Source: Thysanoteuthis rhombus (lineage: Eukaryota; Mollusca; Cephalopoda; Oegopsida; Thysanoteuthidae). Taken from it: a stretch of DNA of 64,000 nt. The translations under genes and the position numbers were made by a program. Under the pieces are notes generated by a model. It searched no databases. It worked only from the letters and a program-made list of their open reading frames with translations, and was not told the origin of the DNA. Each line of letters starts with the position of its first letter. The first letter of the stretch is position 1. The DNA lies in the NCBI GenBank assembly GCA_963457665.1, contig OY735224.1, positions 47,683,311-47,747,310 on the forward strand. Direction: 5' to 3'. Of this stretch, positions 58,543 through 64,000 are shown piece by piece.

Positions 58543-61090
58543 GGAAGTCTATGAGACTGAAAATTCACTAAGGTTTTGTCAATACTCTTTTTGTTTTCTG
58601 GAGGAAGCCAGTGAAATTAAACCTTGAAATAGTCTGCTGGACATTATTTTGTTCTAAGGAATCCTTCAAGACTGATATTCACAATGGTCTCTTCAAGACT
58701 TTTCCCGTTTTCAGGAGGAAACCAGTGTAATTAAACCTGAAAATAGTCTGTGACACTTTATTTTGTTTCCAGGAACCTTTAAGATTGATATCAACAATGG
58801 TCTCTTCAAGACTCTTATCGTTTTCGGGAGGAAGCCAGTTGAATTGAAACTGAAAAAAGTCTGCGAGACTTTATTTTGTTTCCAGGAAGCTTTTAAGACT
58901 GAAATTTGCAATGGTTTCTCCAATACTCATTTTGTTTTCGGATGGAAGCCAGTTAAATTGAAACTGAAAATAGTCCGTGAGACTTTATTTTGTATCCAGG
59001 AAGCCTTTTAGATTGAAATTCATAATTATCTCTTCAAGATGCTTTCCATTTCTGGGAGGAAACTAGTGAAATTGAACCAGTAAATAGTCTGTGAGACTTC
59101 AATTTGTTTCCAGGGGGCTTTTGAGACTGAAATTCACAATGGTCTCTTCAGCACTCTTTTTGTTTTCAGGAGGAAGCCAGTGAAAATAGTTTATGACACT
59201 TTATTTCGTTTTTAGCACATCTATGAGACTGAAATTCACAATGGTCTCTTCAAGACTCTTTTCGTTTTCAGGGAGAAGCCAGTGAAATTGAACCTGAAAA
59301 TAGTCTGAAAGACTTTATTTTGTTTACAGAAAGCCTTTAAGACTCATATTCACAATGGTCTCTTCAAGACCTTTTCCGTTTTCAGTAGGAAACCAGTGAT
59401 ATTGAACCTGAAAATAGTCTTTAAGACTATATTTCGTTCTTGGGAAATCTATGAGACTGAAATTCACAAAGGTCTCTTAGAGACCTTTTTCTTTTTCAGG
59501 AGGAAGCCAGTGAAATTGAACCCGAAAATAGTATGTGAGACTTCATTTTTTCTCTTCAAGACTCTTTTTGTTTTTGGGAGGTAACCAGTGAGATTAAACT
59601 TGAGAATAATCTTTGGGACTTCATTTTGTTCTCAGGAAACCTTTAAGACTGAAATTCAAAATGCTGAAAAAAGTCTGCGAGACTTTATTTTGTTCCCAGG
59701 AAGCTTTTAAGACTGAAAATTTGCAATGGTTTCTCCAATACTCTTTTTGTTTTCGGATAGAAGCCAGTTAAATTGAAACTGAAAATAGTCTGTGAGACTT
59801 AATTTTGTTTCCAGGAAGCTTTTAAGACTGAAATTCACGAATGTCTCTTCGAAACTGTTTATATTTTCAGGGGGGAGCTAGTAAAATTGAACCAGAAAAA
59901 TGTCGGTGAGACTTTATTTTGTTCCCGGGATGCCTTTAAGACGGAAATTCACACTTGTCTCTTCGAGATTCTTTTCAATTTTGGGGGGAAGCCAGTGAAA
60001 TAGAACTTGAAAATAGTCTGTGAGACTTTATTTAGTTTCCATGAGTCCTTTCAGACAAAAATTCACAATTGTCCTTTAGAGTTTCTTTTTTTTTTTGGGA
60101 GGAAAACAGTGAAATTGAACCTGAAAATTGTCTGTTTGACTTTATTTAGTTTCCATGAAGCCTTCTGGACTAAAATTCACAACTGTCCTTTAGGGACTCT
60201 TTTTGTTTTGGGGAGGAAAACAGTTATATTAAACCTGAAAATAGTCTGCGAGACTTTATTTAGTTTCCAGGAAGCCATTTAGATTAAAATTCACAATTGT
60301 CCTTTAGGGACTCTTTTTTTTTTCGGGAGGAAAACAGTGGAATTTAACCTGAAAATAGTCTATGAGACTTCATTTAGTTTCCACGAAGCCTTTTAGTCTA
60401 AAATTCACAACTGTCCTTTAGGGACTCTTTTTTTTTTCGGGAGGAAAACAGTGGAATTTAACCTGAAAATAGTCTATGAGACTTCATTTAGTTTCCACGA
60501 AGCCTTTTAGTCTAAAATTCACGATTGTCCATTGGGGACACTTTTTGTTTTCTGGAGGAAAACAGTGAAATTGAACCTGAAAATAGTCTGTTAGACTTTA
60601 TTTAGTTTCCAGGAAGCCTTTTAAACTAAAATTCACAATTATCCTTTAGGGACTTTATTTGTTTTCTGGAGGAAAACAGTGGAATTGAACCTGAAAATAA
60701 TCTGTTAGACTTTATTTAGTTTCCAGGATGTCTTTCCCACTAAAATTCACAATCGTCCTTTAGGGACTCTTTTTGTTTTCGAGAGGAAAACAGTGGAATT
60801 GAACCTGAAAATAGTCTGTGAGACTTTATTTAGTTTCCAGGAAGCCTTCTGGACTAAAATGCACAATTGTCCTCCGGGGACTCTTTTTGTTTTCGGGAGG
60901 AAAACAGTGAAATTGAACCTGAAAATAGTCTGTGAGACTTTATTTAGTTTCCAGGAAGCCTTTAAGACTGAAATTCATAATTGTCTTTTAGGGACTCTTT
61001 TTGTTTTCAGGAGGAAAACAGTGAAAATGAACCTGAAAAAAGTCTGCGAGACTTTATTTATTTTCCAAGAAGCCTTCTGGACTAAAATTC
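58543..61090 (+). repeat. Satellite B higher-order block of ~3 kb, copy 3
   Basis: Collinear with copy 2 at offset 3149 up to about 60140, then at about 2867 (57778/60648, agggactttatttg) because ~280 bp are missing. Collinearity fades near 61090, and a diverged B type follows. Confidence 0.82.
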
Positions 61091-64000
61091 ACAATCGTCC
61101 TTCAGGGATTCTTTTTGTTTTTGGGAGAAAACAGTGAAATTGAACCTGAAAATAGTCTATGAGATTACATCTAGTTTCCAGGAAGCCTTTCAGACTGAAA
61201 TTCATAATTGTCCTTCAGGGACTCTTTTTGTTTTTGGGAGGAAAACAGTGAAATTGAACCTGAAAATAGTCTGTGAGACTTTATTTTGTTTTCAGGAAGC
61301 CTCTGAGAATGATATTCACAATGGGTTTTCTCAAGACTCTTTCTGTTTTCGGGAGGAAAACAGTGAAATTGAACCTCAAAATCGTCTGTGACTTTTTATT
61401 TTGTGTCTAAGAAGCTTTGAAGACTGAAATTCACAATGGTGTCTTCAAGCCTCTTTTGTTTTCAGGAAGAAGCCAGTGAAATCGAACGTGAAAATCGTCT
61501 GTGAGACTTCATTTTGTTTATGGTAAGTATATGAGACTGAAATCTACAATCGTGTTTTCAAGACTCTTTCTGTTACCGGGAGGAAGCCTGTAAAATTGTA
61601 CCTGAAAATATTCAGTTAGATTTTAATTTTTTACCAGGAAGCTTTCAAGACTGATATTCACATAGGTCACTTCAAGACTGTTTCTGTTTTTCGGGAGGAA
61701 GCCAGTGAAATTGAAACTGAAAATAGTCTGTGAGACTTTATATCGTTTTTGGGTAGTCTTTGAGACTGAAATTCACAATGGTTTTTTCAAGACTCTTTTC
61801 GTTTCTGGGATGAAGCCAGTGATAGAAATCTGGAAATAGTCTGTGAGATCTTATTTTGTTTCCCGGAAGCCTTTACCACTGATATTCACGATGTTCTCTT
61901 CAAGACTCTTTTTGTTTTCGGAAGGGAGCCTGTGAAATTGAACGTTGAAATAAATTATGAAAATTTATTTTGTTTTCAAAAAGCCTATAAATTGAAATTC
62001 ACAATTGTCCCTTCAAGACTCTTTTTGTTTTGGGAGGAAGCCAGTGAAATTGAAACTGAAAATAGAGTCTGAGAACTTATTTTGTATCCAGGAAGCCTTT
62101 AAGAATGATATTCTCAATGGTCTTTTCAAAACACTTTTTAGTTTTGGGAACGAAGCCTGTGAAATCAAACCTGAAAATAGTTTGTGAGACTACATTGTTC
62201 ACTGAGAGCCTTTAGGACTGAGGTTCACAATGATCTCTTTTTTCGTTCCTGGGAGGGAACCCAAGAAATTGAACCAGAAAATAGTCTGTGAGACTTTATT
62301 CCGTTTATGGGAAGTGTATGAGACTTAAATTCACAAAAGTCTCTTCAAGATTCTTTTTGTTACCGGGAGGAAGCCCGTAAAATTGTACCTCAAAATATTC
62401 AGTTAGATTTTAATTTTTTTTCCCAGGAAGCTTTCAAGACTGATATTCACATAGGTCACCTCAACACTCTTTTTGTTTTCGGGAGGAAGCCAATTAAGTT
62501 GAAACTAAAAATAGTCTGTGAGACTTTATCTCGTTTTTGTGTAGTTTGAGAGACTGAAATTCACAATCGTGTCTTCAAAACTCTTTTCGTTTCCAGGGGG
62601 ATGCCCATGAAATTGTACCTGAAAATATTCTGTGGGACTTTATTTCGTTTTTGGGAAGTTTATGAGATTGATATCCACAATGGTCTCTCCAAGACTCTTT
62701 TCGTTTCTGGGAGGAAACCAGTGAAATTGAACCTGAAAATAGTCTGTGAGACTTTATTTCGTTCCCAGGAAGCCTTTAAGACTAATACTTTCAATGGTTT
62801 ATTCAAGACTCTTTTCGTTTCCGGGATGAAACCAGTGAAATTGAACCAGGATATAGTCCGTGAGACTTTAATTTGTTTCCATGTAGCTTTTAGCGATGAA
62901 ATTCTGTATGGTCTCTCCGAGACACTATTCGTTTTTGGGAGGAAGCCAGTAAAATCGAATTCAAAAATAGTCTGTGATACTTTATCTTGTTTCCAGGAAG
63001 CCTTTGACATCGATATTCACGATAGTGTTTTCAAGACTCTTTCTGTTTCCAGGAGGAAACCAGTGAAATTGAGCCTGAAAATAGTCTTTGAGACTTCATT
63101 TTGTTTCCAGGAAGCCTTTGAGACTGAAATTCACAATTGTTCCTTCGAAACTCTATTTGTTTTTTTGAGGAAGCCAGTGAAGTTGAACCTGGAAATAGTC
63201 TGTGAGACTTTATTTTCTTTCCAGGAAGCCTTTAGGAATGATATTCACAATGGTCTCTTCAATACTGATTTTTGTTTCCGGGAGGAAGCCAGTGGAATTT
63301 AACCTGAAATTAGTCTTTGAGACATTATTTTGTTTCCAGAGAGTTTTTATGACTGATATTCACAATAGTCTCTTCAAGAATCTTTTCATTTTCGGGAGGA
63401 AACCAGTGAAATTGAACCAGGAAATAATCTGTGAGACTTTATTTTGTTTCCATGTAGCTTTCAAGACTGAAATTCACTATGGTCTCTGCGCGACTCTTTT
63501 CGTTTTTGGGAGGAAGCCAGTGAAATTGTACTTGAAAATAGTCTTTGAGATTTTATCTTGTTTCCGGGAAGCCTTTAAGAATGATATTCACAATAGTGTC
63601 TTCAAGACTCTTTTTGTTTCCGGGAGGAAACCAGTGAAATTGAGCCTGAAAATAGTCTTTGATATTTTTTTCGTTTCCAGGAAGCCTTTGAGACTGAAAT
63701 TCACAATTGTCCCTTCGAAACTCTTCTTGTTTTTTTGAGGAAGCCAGTGAAATTGAACCTGGAAATAGTCTGTGAGACTTTATTTCCTTTCAAGGAAGCC
63801 TTTAGAAATGATATTCACAATGGTCTCTTCAATAATGTTTTTGTTTCCGGGAGGAAGCCAGTTGAATTTAACCCGAAATTAGTCTGTGAGACATTATCTT
63901 GTTTCCAGGAAGCCTTTAAGAATGATATTATAATAGTGTCTTCAAGACTCTTTTTGTTTCCGGGAGGAAATCAGTGAAATTGAGCCTGAAAATAGTCTTT
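61091..64000 (+). repeat. Diverged satellite B, right part
   Basis: Monomers like those of 21630-24425, with less homogenisation. A seven-monomer repeat relates about 61570-61680 to 62360-62470 (gttaccgggaggaagcc, cacataggtcac), and a five-monomer repeat of 570 bp relates 63170 to 63740 (tttttttgaggaagccag). A frame of 233 codons at 62601-63302 is the longest here. It is a satellite by-product, since it consists only of 38-codon repeats. Confidence 0.88.

Larger units (their letters stand above)
35056..64000 (+). repeat. Satellite B array (right), 114-bp monomer, runs off the window
   Basis: About 250 monomers. In the homogenised middle the anchors become gaggaaaacagtgaaattg, actttatttagtttccag and attgtcctttagggactc. 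At both ends the monomers look like the left array (ggaagccagtgaaattg, ttcacaatggtctcttcaag). In the common middle type the frame that is open in the left array contains TAG (cttttagactaaaattc). Units reading cttctggactaaaattc lack the stop, which is why occasional open frames of 60-230 codons appear. These are not genes. Distances between rare variants are exact multiples of 114, for example 48211/48895 (684), 48895/49807 (912) and 49471/50497 (1026). Confidence 0.97.

Noticed and set aside
62601..63302. 233-codon frame in satellite B as a protein-coding gene
   Set aside because: It consists solely of 114-bp monomers (38 codons each); the same frame is closed by TAG in most B units, and there is no non-repeat domain.
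21630..64000. CENP-B box in satellite B (ttcgttttcggga)
   Set aside because: The spacing between TTCG and CGGG is 4 bases instead of 7 and the central A is missing, so it does not meet the core consensus.

Overview
This is metazoan nuclear DNA, AT-rich and almost entirely repetitive. The metazoan call rests on three things: C-terminal reverse-transcriptase fragments of an RTE-like non-LTR retrotransposon ending in ATG microsatellites, a tRNA-derived (pol III A/B box) retroposon module, and long (CA)n, (AT)n and (ATG)n tracts among kilobases of satellite. I see no prokaryotic operon structure, no rRNA or intact tRNA gene, no CRISPR array and no recognisable host single-copy gene. The species cannot be named from the sequence; a marine or molluscan-type invertebrate is only a guess.

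Layout. 1-11430: satellite A, about 112 head-to-tail monomers of about 102 bp, with a 2032-bp block duplicated without visible change (417-2448 / 2449-4491) and a second higher-order pair near 8.2-10.9 kb. 11435-21560: about eight and a half tandem units of about 1236 bp. Each unit has a leader, a 176-codon ORF with two predicted membrane helices, a fused RTE 3' tail, and an ATG/CAT microsatellite that is self-complementary in most units. Three ORF copies are intact; the rest carry lost starts, nonsense codons, a deletion or a frameshift. 21630-24425: satellite B (114 bp). 24426-33640: an older zone of diverged satellite C monomers (about 110-120 bp), copies of a dispersed repeat D, a 502-bp inserted element with 101-bp inverted arms and a tRNA-like promoter, a decayed RTE tail, and a 212-bp dimer satellite whose two halves resemble C and A. 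33640-35055: the only stretch without obvious satellite. 35056-64000: satellite B again, about 250 monomers running off the window, with nested higher-order duplications of 4.55/5.24 kb and about 2.9-3.1 kb.

How it fits together. The A, C and dimer arrays appear to be one satellite family at different stages, with the dimer a plausible intermediate. The open frames over A and B exist because 102 and 114 are multiples of three; frame-breaking A-tracts and an in-frame TAG in the common B unit show they are not genes. The most unusual component is the 1236-bp array, which looks like a retrotransposon-tailed gene or non-autonomous element amplified as a satellite. Whether its ORF is expressed cannot be told from sequence alone.
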